Shown: one piece after another, positions 15,875 through 23,969 of the stretch
Numbering within the stretch: the first letter of the stretch is position 1
Layout of the letters: each line of letters starts with the position of its first letter
Notes under the pieces: generated by a model
What the model was told of the DNA's origin: nothing
The model's database searches: none
What the model saw: the letters and a program-made list of their open reading frames with translations, nothing else
Assembly: GCF_040253615.1 (NCBI RefSeq)
Contig: NZ_JBEJGY010000001.1
Coordinates: 1 to 64,000 of the forward strand
Direction of reading: 5' to 3'
From: Streptomyces sp. Edi4
GTDB lineage: Bacteria > Actinomycetota > Actinomycetes > Streptomycetales > Streptomycetaceae
Length of the DNA: 64,000 nucleotides
Program-made: the position numbers and the translations under genes

Positions 15875-16813
15875 TCAGGCTTCGGTCTGGCCATTGGGGC
15901 CAGGCGCTGCGCCCACGGGCGCAGCGCCTGGCCTTTGCGCTGTCCTGGCGCTGCGGGGTGGGGCTTCGTCGTCCTCGACGGCGCAGAATTGTTCCAGGAG
16001 CAGGGGGCTGCCGAGCGCGAGGGCGGTGAGCTTGCGGTGGGACGCCTCCAGGGTGCGTATGGCGGCCGGGAGCCCGGCCGGGGGCGCGACTTGGCCGGCG
16101 CGGGGGCGGCCGGGGGCGGTGGTGACCCACAGCTCTTCGACGTCGCCGCCGCGCAGCACCTTCAAGTGTCCGGCGGTGAGCGCCTGGTGGGTGGCCGTCC
16201 AGCGGGTGAGGGCGTCGCGGCTGACGGCGTCGATGATCGGGTACCACTGCTCGCCGACCCGGACGCGCGGCAGCGGTTTCCGCTCGAGGTCGAGGTCGGC
16301 CAGGCGCAGCGGGTGCAGCGCGGACATGCCGTGGCCGGTGGCGATGGCGAGCGCGATGACGGCGACGGTGCGTTCCCAGGTGGCCTGGAGCATCCCGGCC
16401 GGAGGGTCGCCGGAGAGGATGCGCAAGGTGCGGTGTGCCTCGCGAGGGGTGAGCCGGTCGGCGAACTCGGGAGCGGGCGGGGTCAGCTCGAGCGGGCGAC
16501 CGCAGTGCCGGGAGAAGGCGTTGAGGCAGCTGGTGCGCGCGGCCATCGAGTTGACCGAGGCCCGGGTGGTGGGGCCGTCAAGGCCGGGTCGGCGGCGAGT
16601 GGCGCCGCGGCGGGCCGCGGTGAGCCAGGCGATGGCATTGTCCTGGTCCAAGAGGTCCACGGTCGCGACCTGGTGTGTGCCGTACTGCCTGGTGGCGGCA
16701 GTCCAGGCCAGATACTCGCCGAGGAGGGCAGAGCGCTGTCGGCGGGTCGATGCGGCTTTGAGTGTGGCAGTGAACTGCCCGATGGCGGCGCGGGCCCGGG
16801 GGGGAACGGTCAT
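15875..16813 (-). CDS. Degenerate tyrosine-recombinase-like protein
   Basis: 312 aa. The middle (VIALAIATGHGMSALHPLRL, then ADLDL) aligns with the box I helix of tyrosine recombinases (TGLR-SEL pattern), but the catalytic Arg position is Gly. I find no HxxR box or catalytic Tyr. The fold is probably kept and the chemistry lost. ATG 16813 overlaps the HEPN gene stop (ATGA), so the two are co-translated. The last codons form a 17-bp hairpin. Confidence 0.6.
   Translation of the reverse strand: MTVPPRARAAIGQFTATLKAASTRRQRSALLGEYLAWTAATRQYGTHQVATVDLLDQDNAIAWLTAARRGATRRRPGLDGPTTRASVNSMAARTSCLNAFSRHCGRPLELTPPAPEFADRLTPREAHRTLRILSGDPPAGMLQATWERTVAVIALAIATGHGMSALHPLRLADLDLERKPLPRVRVGEQWYPIIDAVSRDALTRWTATHQALTAGHLKVLRGGDVEELWVTTAPGRPRAGQVAPPAGLPAAIRTLEASHRKLTALALGSPLLLEQFCAVEDDEAPPRSARTAQRPGAAPVGAAPGPNGQTEA
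15898..15933. terminator. 17-bp hairpin inside 3' end of recombinase-like gene
   Basis: Perfect 17-bp stem with a 2-nt loop, followed rightward by TTTGCG. It lies within the last 20 codons of the leftward gene and downstream of the rightward cassette gene, so it probably stops rightward transcription. Confidence 0.6.
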
Positions 16814-17556
16814 GCCGTATCTCCGAGTTCGCGCTGTACCTGGCGCACCGCGCGGGCCGTGGGGGCGATGAAGTCGTACATCAGGCGCAGCGCGCCGTCA
16901 CACTGCTCGCCGACGACGGTGATGTCGCGGTGACGCCGACTGCGGGTGCCCTTGCCCGACGGGTCGACCAGGTCGAGTTCGTGGACGACCTCGTGACGGG
17001 CGTTGAAGAAGGGCTGGTGGCTCTTGAGTATCGCGTCGGCCAGGGCGGGGTCATCGTCCAGGCCCAGGGCGGAGCGGCAGTTGGCCAGCTCCTTGGAGCC
17101 CTGGATGCTGGAGCCGGTCAGATCCGCGACGTAGAGGTCGATCAGCGCGGAGCGCGGGTCGATGTCCACGATCGCCTTCTTGGTGGCCGAGGAGAGCTCG
17201 CCGGCCAGCCGGCCGCCGTCCTTGCGCATGAAGTGCCGGATGAAGGCGCCGTGCGCGGGGCCGTCAGTTTGCAGGAGGGTCTGCAGGGCGTCGCGCAGCA
17301 GGGTGCGAAGACAGGCGTCGATGCCGGCGGCGGTGAACACGATGGCGGCGCGGGCCTGGTCGCGATGGGTTTCGGAGATCGCGCCGCGCATGTCGTCCTG
17401 CGCGGCGCGCAGCTCGTTGAGCGTGGTGAACAGGCCGCTGACGGCCCAGTAGGTGGCGACCAGGCGGGACCAGCTGCGTTGGATCTCGATGCCGCCCACC
17501 GGCTTGCGGGGCAGTTCGCTGAGTTCCACTCGGGTCAGCTTGGACAACGCCGCCAT
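16810..17556 (-). CDS. HEPN-domain protein
   Basis: 248 aa, all-helical, with R187-H188...H192 (NARHEVVHEL), the Rx4H signature of HEPN nucleases, near the C-terminus. ATG 17556 directly abuts AAGGAG; TTG 17547, nine nt from it, may be the true start. Overlaps the recombinase-like gene by 4 nt. HEPN proteins with an overlapping partner are common in toxin-antitoxin and phage-defence loci. That role is inferred here from motif and layout only. Confidence 0.7.
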   Translation of the reverse strand: MAALSKLTRVELSELPRKPVGGIEIQRSWSRLVATYWAVSGLFTTLNELRAAQDDMRGAISETHRDQARAAIVFTAAGIDACLRTLLRDALQTLLQTDGPAHGAFIRHFMRKDGGRLAGELSSATKKAIVDIDPRSALIDLYVADLTGSSIQGSKELANCRSALGLDDDPALADAILKSHQPFFNARHEVVHELDLVDPSGKGTRSRRHRDITVVGEQCDGALRLMYDFIAPTARAVRQVQRELGDTA

Positions 17557-17615
17557 CTCCTTCGCACAGCACCCGTCGGGCCGCGGAGGGTTCCGCGCTG
17601 GCGAAAGTATGCGCC

Positions 17616-17648
17616 GTGTCCGACCGTCGTGTCACTTAATAACAGCAA
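17616..17648 (-). repeat. Bipartite upstream repeat, copy 1
   Basis: 18-bp GTGTCCGACCGTCGTGTC, 4 variable bases, 11-bp AATAACAGCAA; 60 bp upstream of the HEPN start. Inverse of 17812-17845. Confidence 0.8.
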
Positions 17649-17811
17649 GTAGCTAGCGATCACCGCACCCCGTCCTCCAGCCAGCCCATCGTTTCGGCTC
17701 GTGTCGAACCGAAACGAACGTGCCGCCTCGTAACGAACATTGCGCCCCTCCGGCCTCCGGGCCACGCGCTCCCCCACCCCGGCCGACCCGTACACCTGGG
17801 CTCTTGGCTGT

Positions 17812-17845
17812 TTGCTGTTATTTTCAAGACACGACGGTCGGACAC
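17812..17845 (+). repeat. Bipartite upstream repeat, copy 2
   Basis: TTGCTGTTATT, 5 variable bases, GACACGACGGTCGGACAC; about 150 bp upstream of the 17995 gene. Each divergent gene thus has the same motif in the same orientation relative to transcription. CGTTTCGG/CCGAAACG forms a smaller dyad between the copies. Confidence 0.8.
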
Positions 17846-17994
17846 ACCTGGATGTGCGGTGTCTCTGTACGTTGCCAAGGAACCCAGCCCGTTTGTCACC
17901 GAACCCAGTCGTTGTGGCGTCGACTGACCGCACGATCGGGTGGCCCGGCGCCAACAGCATCTTGTTAGGACGCCGGTTCCGCGAGGATGTGGCC

Positions 17995-18468
17995 ATGCCC
18001 ATCACCACCACCGTGAACGCTCAGGCCGCGCTCCTCGACCATCCCGAGGGGGCGATCCCGCACCTGCTGCTGCAAGACCCGCAGCAGCAGGTGACGGCAT
18101 CGGGGTCCGACACCGTCACCACGTTCGTCGCCGCCGCGCTCGGTGCCGGTCTCCACCTGGCGCCGCGCAACAGCACCTTGTCCGTACCTGCGGCCGAGGG
18201 GTGGCAGGTACGTCTGTCCAAAGGCCTGCTGAGCGTCCATTCGCCGCGCCTGAGCGCCCCATTCCTGCACCCGTTGCGTCTCACGCTGCCGCCGGGATGG
18301 CGCCGCGCGGCCCAGAAGCTGGGATGCGTCCTCATCTACGCAGGCGACGACCTGGGGCTGGTGTCTGGCACTGGGGCAGGCAAGACAGGCGATCTGATGG
18401 AGACCGTGTCCGCCGCCGTCGCGCGTGCGGGTCTGGCGGTGGGCACGGCCCCGTTCAGGGAGCGGTGA
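17995..18468 (+). CDS. Hypothetical protein with P-loop-like motif
   Basis: 157 aa from ATG 17995, after GAGG. Soluble. A GTGAGKTGD stretch near residue 126 resembles a Walker A loop but lies too near the C-terminus for a normal P-loop domain, so nucleotide binding is doubtful. Shares the bipartite upstream motif with the HEPN gene, suggesting common regulation. Family unknown. Confidence 0.6.
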   Translation: MPITTTVNAQAALLDHPEGAIPHLLLQDPQQQVTASGSDTVTTFVAAALGAGLHLAPRNSTLSVPAAEGWQVRLSKGLLSVHSPRLSAPFLHPLRLTLPPGWRRAAQKLGCVLIYAGDDLGLVSGTGAGKTGDLMETVSAAVARAGLAVGTAPFRER

Positions 18469-18566
18469 CGGCCTGCAGGTCTGGTGCGGTGTAGCCGGCG
18501 GACAACTGCCGTCGGGCCCGGCACTCCCTTACCCTGAAGGCGCCACCGTCCCCGAAAGGCCTTCTC

Positions 18567-19328
18567 GTGCTCCACACCGTGCCGCCCGAATTCCTGGTCC
18601 CGCTGACCGGTGACGGCGTGCGCTGGCACTTCCACCCCGACGACCACCGCGACGCCGACGTGGTCGAGGCGACCTGCCAGCTCCTCGCCGATCTGGTGCG
18701 CCCCGCCTGGGAGACGGTGGCCGCGGGCGCGGCGACGAACCGGGCCGCCGATCCCGCGCTGCACCGCCTCATGGTCAACCTGCACCTCGAGGGCCTGGAT
18801 TTGACCGCCGACGGCACCGTGCTGTCCCTGTACGTCGACGGCCGGGGCACCCACGACCTGCTGCACGCCACCACCGGCCGGCGCATGACCGAGGCGCTCG
18901 CCGCGCAGGCCCGCACCCCGCTGCGCGTCGCCGACTGCGACAGCCGGCTGCGCTGGACCCGCAACATCCACTGCCACCAGCCCTCCCCCGTGCCCGTGCC
19001 GCCGGACCACGAGGTCGAGCGCGCCCACCAGTCCCGCCTCGACGACGTCATCGACGGCTGCCGTCCGGCCGGGGGCGACGACCAGGCCCCCAGCCAGCGC
19101 CTGCTCCTCGCCCTGCGCCACCGCCTGGGCATCGCGCCCGGCGCGCTGTGGGCCGGGCACCCCCACGGCTCGGTATCCCTGAACTGCTCGGCCGAGGACG
19201 CCCGGCGGCTGCTTGAACTCAACATCCCCGCCCAGCCCCAGCTCGCAGACGTCGGCACCACGGTGACGTTCACGCTCACCGCCACCGACTGCGAGTACTT
19301 CGCCGACACCATCGCCGCCCAGCGCTGA
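18567..19328 (+). CDS. Hypothetical protein
   Basis: 253 aa from GTG 18567 with AAAGG 7 nt upstream. Mixed alpha/beta with a His-rich N-terminus (VRWHFHPDDHRDADVVEAT), a central VNLHLEGLDLTADGTVLSLY beta segment and a Pro-rich linker near residue 150. I recognise no catalytic motif. Lies between the accessory region and the tRNA. Confidence 0.65.
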   Translation: MLHTVPPEFLVPLTGDGVRWHFHPDDHRDADVVEATCQLLADLVRPAWETVAAGAATNRAADPALHRLMVNLHLEGLDLTADGTVLSLYVDGRGTHDLLHATTGRRMTEALAAQARTPLRVADCDSRLRWTRNIHCHQPSPVPVPPDHEVERAHQSRLDDVIDGCRPAGGDDQAPSQRLLLALRHRLGIAPGALWAGHPHGSVSLNCSAEDARRLLELNIPAQPQLADVGTTVTFTLTATDCEYFADTIAAQR

Positions 19329-19398
19329 ACGCGCCCCGCGCTCGCGGATATCCGGTGGCCCGGGCGGGCGAGGGCGTGCCAAGCTCCCCCTACAGCGA

Positions 19399-19473
19399 GG
19401 GGGCGTAGCTCAGGCCGGCCAGAGCAGCGGATTCCAAACCCGCACGCCGCAGGTTCGAATCCTGCCGCCCCTG
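19399..19473 (+). tRNA. tRNA-Trp (CCA)
   Basis: 75-nt cloverleaf: acceptor GGGGGCG/CGCCCCT (one G-U pair), D arm GCTC/GAGC, anticodon loop TTCCAAA (CCA, Trp), T arm GCAGG-TTCGAAT-CCTGC, discriminator G. The closing anticodon pair 31-39 is an A-C mismatch. The 3' CCA is not encoded. It appears diverged from the usual actinomycete tRNA-Trp, consistent with an element-borne copy. Confidence 0.85.
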
Positions 19474-19518
19474 CCCTTGAGTGGCCGGACCCCTGATCTG
19501 GGGGCCCGGCCACTTTGC

Positions 19519-20373
19519 TCAGGCACCGTCCGCTTCTGCGCCCGAGACTTCGGCGGTGCAGAACTCGCGTACGCCGCGTAGCTTCGTGCGCAGCTCCTGC
19601 TGGGTGGCCCGGCTGTCCAGACGTACGTCGAGGGCTCCCGGCAGGCTGGTACGCGCCCGCAGCCCGGCAGGGAGCCGGGAGGCGTCCAGGCCGTCGCGTC
19701 CGGCGATGAGGGTGCCCAGTTCGTGTCGGCTGACCGCATCGGCCCCGGCAAGGTGGCGGATGCCGGCCGCCTCTGCCGCGGCCAGTTCCAGAAGGGCGGC
19801 GGCCAGGTCCTCGACGAAGACCGGGCAGCGGATGTCGTCGGTGAACAGGGCCCCTTCGCGCGTTCCGGCGGCCATCTCGTGCACGGCCCGCTCGTGTACG
19901 GACTGCCCCCGGCCGATGATCAGCGAAGTACGGGCGACGACTGCCTGCGGGTTCACGGCCAGCACTCCGGCTTCCGCAGCCGCCTTCATCGCCCCGTACG
20001 GCAGGGTGGGGTCGGGAAGGCACGTCTCGTCGTAGTGCACGCGGCCGTCGCCGGAGAACACGGCGTCGGAGGAGACGTGCACCAGGCGGATGCCGTGCTG
20101 GGCGGCGGCCATGGCGATCCTGATGGGGCCCTGAGCCGTCACCGTCCAGGAGGCCTTGCTGCTTGCGGCGTTCACCACCAGCGTGGGCTGTACGTCGGCC
20201 AGCACCTGTTCGAGTTGGCCTGGCTGTTCCAGGTCGAGCAGGTGCCACTTGGCCTGGGCCGGGTCGCCGGGCGCGGTGGCGTAGGTGGCTACCGTGCTGT
20301 GTCCGGCCGCAGTCGCCTGCCGGGTCAGTTCGGTGCCCAGGAAGCCGCTGCCGCCAATGATCAGAGTCGTCAT
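19519..20373 (-). CDS. SDR-type NAD(P)-dependent sugar reductase-like
   Basis: 284 aa. Extended SDR fold: N-terminal IIGGSGFLG nucleotide-binding loop, VVNAAS, then YGAMK (YxxxK). Overall order fits dTDP-4-dehydrorhamnose reductase/RmlD-like proteins. ATG 20373; TACGGT lies 7 nt before it and no ribosome site is visible, so it may be leaderless. A hairpin separates it from the GNAT gene upstream. Substrate unknown. Confidence 0.75.
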   Translation of the reverse strand: MTTLIIGGSGFLGTELTRQATAAGHSTVATYATAPGDPAQAKWHLLDLEQPGQLEQVLADVQPTLVVNAASSKASWTVTAQGPIRIAMAAAQHGIRLVHVSSDAVFSGDGRVHYDETCLPDPTLPYGAMKAAAEAGVLAVNPQAVVARTSLIIGRGQSVHERAVHEMAAGTREGALFTDDIRCPVFVEDLAAALLELAAAEAAGIRHLAGADAVSRHELGTLIAGRDGLDASRLPAGLRARTSLPGALDVRLDSRATQQELRTKLRGVREFCTAEVSGAEADGA

Positions 20374-20485
20374 ACGGGCCACCGTAGTGCGGTGTCGACG
20401 AGGCCTCGCGGGGTTCGATTTACGTCCAACTCCGTTTGCGCACGGGGTTGTTCTGGCGCGTTGCAGGTCAGCGTGGAACGCGAAG

Positions 20486-20515
20486 GGCGGCCACCCCGCG
20501 CGGGGAGTGACCGCC
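20486..20515 (-). terminator. Imperfect hairpin
   Basis: GGCGGCCACCCCGC pairs with GCGGGGAGTGACCGCC with one bulge and one mismatch. It lies just downstream of the GNAT gene and would end the three-gene leftward transcript. Confidence 0.5.
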
Positions 20516-20543
20516 TGTTTCGGCGCTGTTCGAGTGCTGTTGT

Positions 20544-20999
20544 TTACCTGGCGGGCTGCCAGATGTAGCGGACGTCTGGCTCTTTCTCGTCGTTACGAGA
20601 TCCGTCGGTCCGTTCCGTCTCCCGGAAGCCGTGGCGCTCGTAGAAGCGCCGGGCCGCAGCGTTGACCTGGAACGTCCATAGAGACAGGCCATCGGGGCGC
20701 TGCTTCTTGGCCAGTGCCATCAGCCGGTCCCCCAGCCCGCGGCCGCGGGACTCGGGCTCGAGGTAGAGCTGCTTGAGCTCCGGGCCGTTGAGTACCAGCA
20801 GGCCCAGTATCTGGCCGTCGCGGACGGCGACCCACGTCTCGTACTGAGGCACGAGCACGCGCGCGAACCAGTCCCGGATGTCGTCGGGCGAGTGGGCGCA
20901 GCGCACTGAGGGCAGCGCGGCGGTGAAGGACCGGAACCAGACGTCGGCGGCCGGGTAGGCGTCGGCGTCTGCGGCGCGGCGGAGCACGATGTCGTTCAC
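20544..20999 (-). CDS. GNAT-family acetyltransferase
   Basis: 151 aa. LKQLYLEPESRGRGLGDRLM is the acetyl-CoA-binding motif A (RGRGLG). LWTFQVNAAARRFYERHGF is motif B. GTG 20999 follows AGGGAG. Third gene of the aminotransferase-SIR2-GNAT run. Substrate unknown; it may modify the aminotransferase product. Confidence 0.85.
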   Translation of the reverse strand: MNDIVLRRAADADAYPAADVWFRSFTAALPSVRCAHSPDDIRDWFARVLVPQYETWVAVRDGQILGLLVLNGPELKQLYLEPESRGRGLGDRLMALAKKQRPDGLSLWTFQVNAAARRFYERHGFRETERTDGSRNDEKEPDVRYIWQPAR

Positions 21000-21066
21000 G
21001 AGAGGGCTCCCTGTCTGTTCGGGGGCCACGCCGGCGCGGTGCGGCCCCTGGCGAACTGTGGCTGTG

Positions 21067-22323
21067 TCAGAGGCCCGTCGGGAGGTTCACGCCGAGGAGC
21101 TTGCCCAGGTGCAGCAGGGCGGGGATGGCTTCGGAGCGGACGATGACGTCGCCCTCTCGGGGACCCTCGAGGGGGTAGGGCTTGTAGACGCCGTTCTCCA
21201 TCAGGCCCTCGGTGTCGAGGAAGAAGATGGGCAGTCCGAGGGCGCGGGCGCGGGCCTCTACGTTGCGTCGGTCGGCGTGCAGGCCGACGACGAGTAGCGC
21301 CTTGGCCTCGGGCGGGAAGGGCATGTGCGGGATCCGCTGGTCGTAGCGCCGCATGAACGCTTCGTTGAGACCCACTCTGGTGAACAGGCGGTCGAAGTTG
21401 TGGGTGGCGACGGGGCCGACCATGTGGCCGGCGTCGTGGAGGGCCTTGAGGACGTGGTGCGCGGGGGTTGGCTCCGCCAGGACGAGCGCGCGGAACATCG
21501 ACACCATGTCCTCGATCTTGCGCTCGGTGTCGGTGAGTACCTCGTGGACTAGGAGGTCCTCACCTGGGGCGAGGATGAACGCGAAGGTCTGGGTCAGGTC
21601 GTTGCCCGAGCGCTCGGTTACTCGGTAGACCTCGTGGAGCCAGTGCAGGGGCGGGATACCGGCCTCGATGCTTGTGCCGCACCCGGCCTCGACGACGAAG
21701 GGCAGGTGGTCGAGCAGGCCGGAGAGGTCGGCGGCGTAGGCGGGGGTGCCGCGCTGCTCCTTGATGCGCATCCCGCCGGCGAGCACGTCCCAGGGAAGGT
21801 TCCGTGCGGCGCGGGTGAGTGTGTAGTCCTCGGACTGGATGGTGACGTCGAGCGCGGTGAAGCCGTCGGGGGTGTCGCGGCCTGCGCGCTCGTCCTGCGG
21901 GTGGGCCATGTGCTCGGTGATCGTGACGTGGAGGTCGCCGCGGCGCCAGGAGGCGTCTTGGCTGTTGACCGGGCGCCATCCTCCGGTGGTGAGCCAGCCG
22001 TTGAGGTCGCGTCGGTGTGCGGTGATTTCGGCGGCCGGGGCGAGCCAGGAGACGTAGAGGTACAGCTCCTCGAGGACCAAGCGGTCCATGGGCTGGGTGC
22101 GGTCGAGGCCGTAGTGCAGGCGGTAGTGCACGATGCGCCGTCGGCCGGATTCGTCGGCGCTCCAGCCGGACAGGTCCGCGTTGGTCGGGTCCTGGGTACG
22201 TCGCCAGATGCCCTCCTCGACGGCCGGGCGACGCTGCCCGCCGGCCTCCGGGGAGAAGGTTGCCTCCCACGTCCGAACCTGGTCGGCGGTGAGAGAGTCG
22301 ATCACGGGGTGAGGCAGCAACAC
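21067..22323 (-). CDS. SIR2-like NAD-binding protein
   Basis: 418 aa. The N-terminal 200 residues are unassigned. The C-terminal half has SIR2 features in order: EAGCGTSIEAGIP (212-224, GAGxS-like), THNFDRLF (307-314, TxNxD), VVGLHADRR (345-353) and a final DVIVRSEAIP. The usual zinc-finger cysteines are missing. GTG 22323 follows AAGGAGG by 6 nt and lies 14 nt after the aminotransferase stop. Could be a deacylase or NAD hydrolase. SIR2 domains with unknown N-terminal regions also occur in defence systems. Confidence 0.75.
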   Translation of the reverse strand: MLLPHPVIDSLTADQVRTWEATFSPEAGGQRRPAVEEGIWRRTQDPTNADLSGWSADESGRRRIVHYRLHYGLDRTQPMDRLVLEELYLYVSWLAPAAEITAHRRDLNGWLTTGGWRPVNSQDASWRRGDLHVTITEHMAHPQDERAGRDTPDGFTALDVTIQSEDYTLTRAARNLPWDVLAGGMRIKEQRGTPAYAADLSGLLDHLPFVVEAGCGTSIEAGIPPLHWLHEVYRVTERSGNDLTQTFAFILAPGEDLLVHEVLTDTERKIEDMVSMFRALVLAEPTPAHHVLKALHDAGHMVGPVATHNFDRLFTRVGLNEAFMRRYDQRIPHMPFPPEAKALLVVGLHADRRNVEARARALGLPIFFLDTEGLMENGVYKPYPLEGPREGDVIVRSEAIPALLHLGKLLGVNLPTGL

Positions 22324-22337
22324 GGGGATCCTCCTTG

Positions 22338-23639
22338 CTAGCTGGTGTGTTCCAGGGCAGTCACCGCGTCGGACAGGGCGGTCATCAGGAATTCGACGTC
22401 GTGGGCCGGGGAGGTCAGCGGAGGGGCCACGACGAGGCCTTCGCTTCTGGGCTCGCCCGCTCCGGTGAACGGGTAGAAGAACACCCCGTGCCGCTCGGCC
22501 TGCTCCATCAGGGGCCAGAGCAGACCGGGCTCCAGTTCCACGGCGTAGAGGTGGCCCAGCCCTCGTACGTCGCGGATGCCGGGGCGACCGGTCAGCGCTC
22601 GCAGGCCTGCGCCAAGCTGTTGGCCGCGCTGCTGAAGGCCGGTGCTGCTCATGGCCTCGAGTTCGTCGAGGACGCCGAGGCAGGCCGCGGCCTGGAGCGG
22701 CTGGGTGGCCATGGTCCCCAGGGCCGGCAGCGGGGCGGCGCCGTCCTGGCGCAGCACGGCGGCGTGTTCGGGGGCGACGAGGACCGCGCCGACGGGCGTG
22801 TATCCGGAGCCCAGGCCCTTGGAGAGGATGCACAGGTCCGGCTCGCTGCCGTCCCAATGGTGGCTGGCCAGAGCGGTGCCGGTGCGCCACAGGCCGGTAA
22901 GGACCTCGTCGTGGATGACGAGGACGTCCCGTTCGCGGCAGATCTCCGCGACCCGGCGGAGGTAGCCGTCCGGCGGGACGTAGGCGCCGCCGGTGGTCCC
23001 GTTGACGGGTTCCAGCAGGATTGCGGCGACGTTCTCGGGGCCCCTGCTGTCGATGGCCTTGGCGACCTCGTCGGCGCAGGAGACGTCGCACACGCCGTGG
23101 GGGTGGGGGTGGGTCGGAGGGTAGGGCGGAGCGAAGGCGGGGCCGAGGCCGAGGGCGTCCTCCTGGTGGGGGCGCCTGACGCCGTTGCCGGCCAGGCCGA
23201 GGGTGAGGGCGCTCATGCCGTGGTAGCTGAGGGTCGAGGTCAGGATGTCAGCGCGACGCTTTCCGCTGCGGGTGCGGGCGATGTTCTTGGCCAGCGCGAT
23301 GGCGACCTCGACGGCGAGGGTTCCGCAGGTGACGAGGGCGACGGAGTCGTTGGGGCGTCCCACGGCCCGGCACAGACGGTCCATCAGTTCGAGCTGGGTG
23401 TGGGGCTGGACGACGGCGGCGCCGGCGAACGCCGCGCGGGAGAACTGCTGTTGAAGGCGGGCTATGACGCTGGTGCTGCCGTGGCCGACGTTCGTGCAGA
23501 TGAGCCCGCTGGAGCCGTCCAGGATGCGACGGCCGTCCGCGAGATGGAGCCAGGATCCGTGCGCGGCCACGACGTCGAAGTCCGGCATCGGCCGGGAGGA
23601 GGTCAGGAGGCGGTCGCGCTGGGAGAAGTGCCGTTCCAC
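22338..23639 (-). CDS. Class-III PLP aminotransferase
   Basis: 433 aa, normal family length. Motifs: GSSGLICTNVGHG, CGTLAVEVAIALA, LLEPVNGTTGGAYVPP, VLIHDEVLTGLWRTG and the PLP lysine in ILSKGLGSGYTPVGAV. GTG 23639 follows AAGGGA. Enzymes of this fold move amino groups between an omega-amine or amino acid and a keto acid. First gene of the leftward operon, divergent from the GntR regulator. Confidence 0.85.
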   Translation of the reverse strand: MERHFSQRDRLLTSSRPMPDFDVVAAHGSWLHLADGRRILDGSSGLICTNVGHGSTSVIARLQQQFSRAAFAGAAVVQPHTQLELMDRLCRAVGRPNDSVALVTCGTLAVEVAIALAKNIARTRSGKRRADILTSTLSYHGMSALTLGLAGNGVRRPHQEDALGLGPAFAPPYPPTHPHPHGVCDVSCADEVAKAIDSRGPENVAAILLEPVNGTTGGAYVPPDGYLRRVAEICRERDVLVIHDEVLTGLWRTGTALASHHWDGSEPDLCILSKGLGSGYTPVGAVLVAPEHAAVLRQDGAAPLPALGTMATQPLQAAACLGVLDELEAMSSTGLQQRGQQLGAGLRALTGRPGIRDVRGLGHLYAVELEPGLLWPLMEQAERHGVFFYPFTGAGEPRSEGLVVAPPLTSPAHDVEFLMTALSDAVTALEHTS

Positions 23640-23969
23640 GTGAGACGTCCCTTCGTGGGGCCCGCCCGTTGGGCGCGTCAGAGCGCCCGGGGCGGTGCGA
23701 CGTGGGTGGGTGCCGGGATTACACGGAGACGTCCGGGCGTGCAGAAGTTCACGTCCGGAGGCGCGCTTCCCGGCTGGCCTCCACCGTACCCGAGACACGG
23801 GCTTACGTATACGGTTTGAAGCTCATAGGGAACGCCTCGGATCCTCAACTGCCGGTTCGCGTCGGCTCAGCGCCCGGCGCCGCGGCGCCGGGCGGAGGAG
23901 ATTCGACGGGCAGTGCTGGACGCCGTGCCATGATTAAGGCGACATGACGGCCGCACACGAGGGGATTCG
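23640..23969. promoter_or_regulatory. Divergent control region of aminotransferase operon and GntR
   Basis: 330 bp without a gene. CTTACGTATACGG near 23802 has a GTATAC palindrome core of the kind GntR repressors bind. A GC-rich palindrome (GCGCCGCGGCGCC) lies near 23877. Promoter elements were not assigned. Confidence 0.4.

Noticed and set aside
17995..18468. P-loop ATPase call for the 157-aa protein
   Set aside because: GTGAGKTGD lies near the C-terminus with no room for Walker B and the rest of the fold.
19399..19473. tRNA as the phage attachment site
   Set aside because: I saw no duplicate of the tRNA 3' half elsewhere in the window and no integrase beside it.
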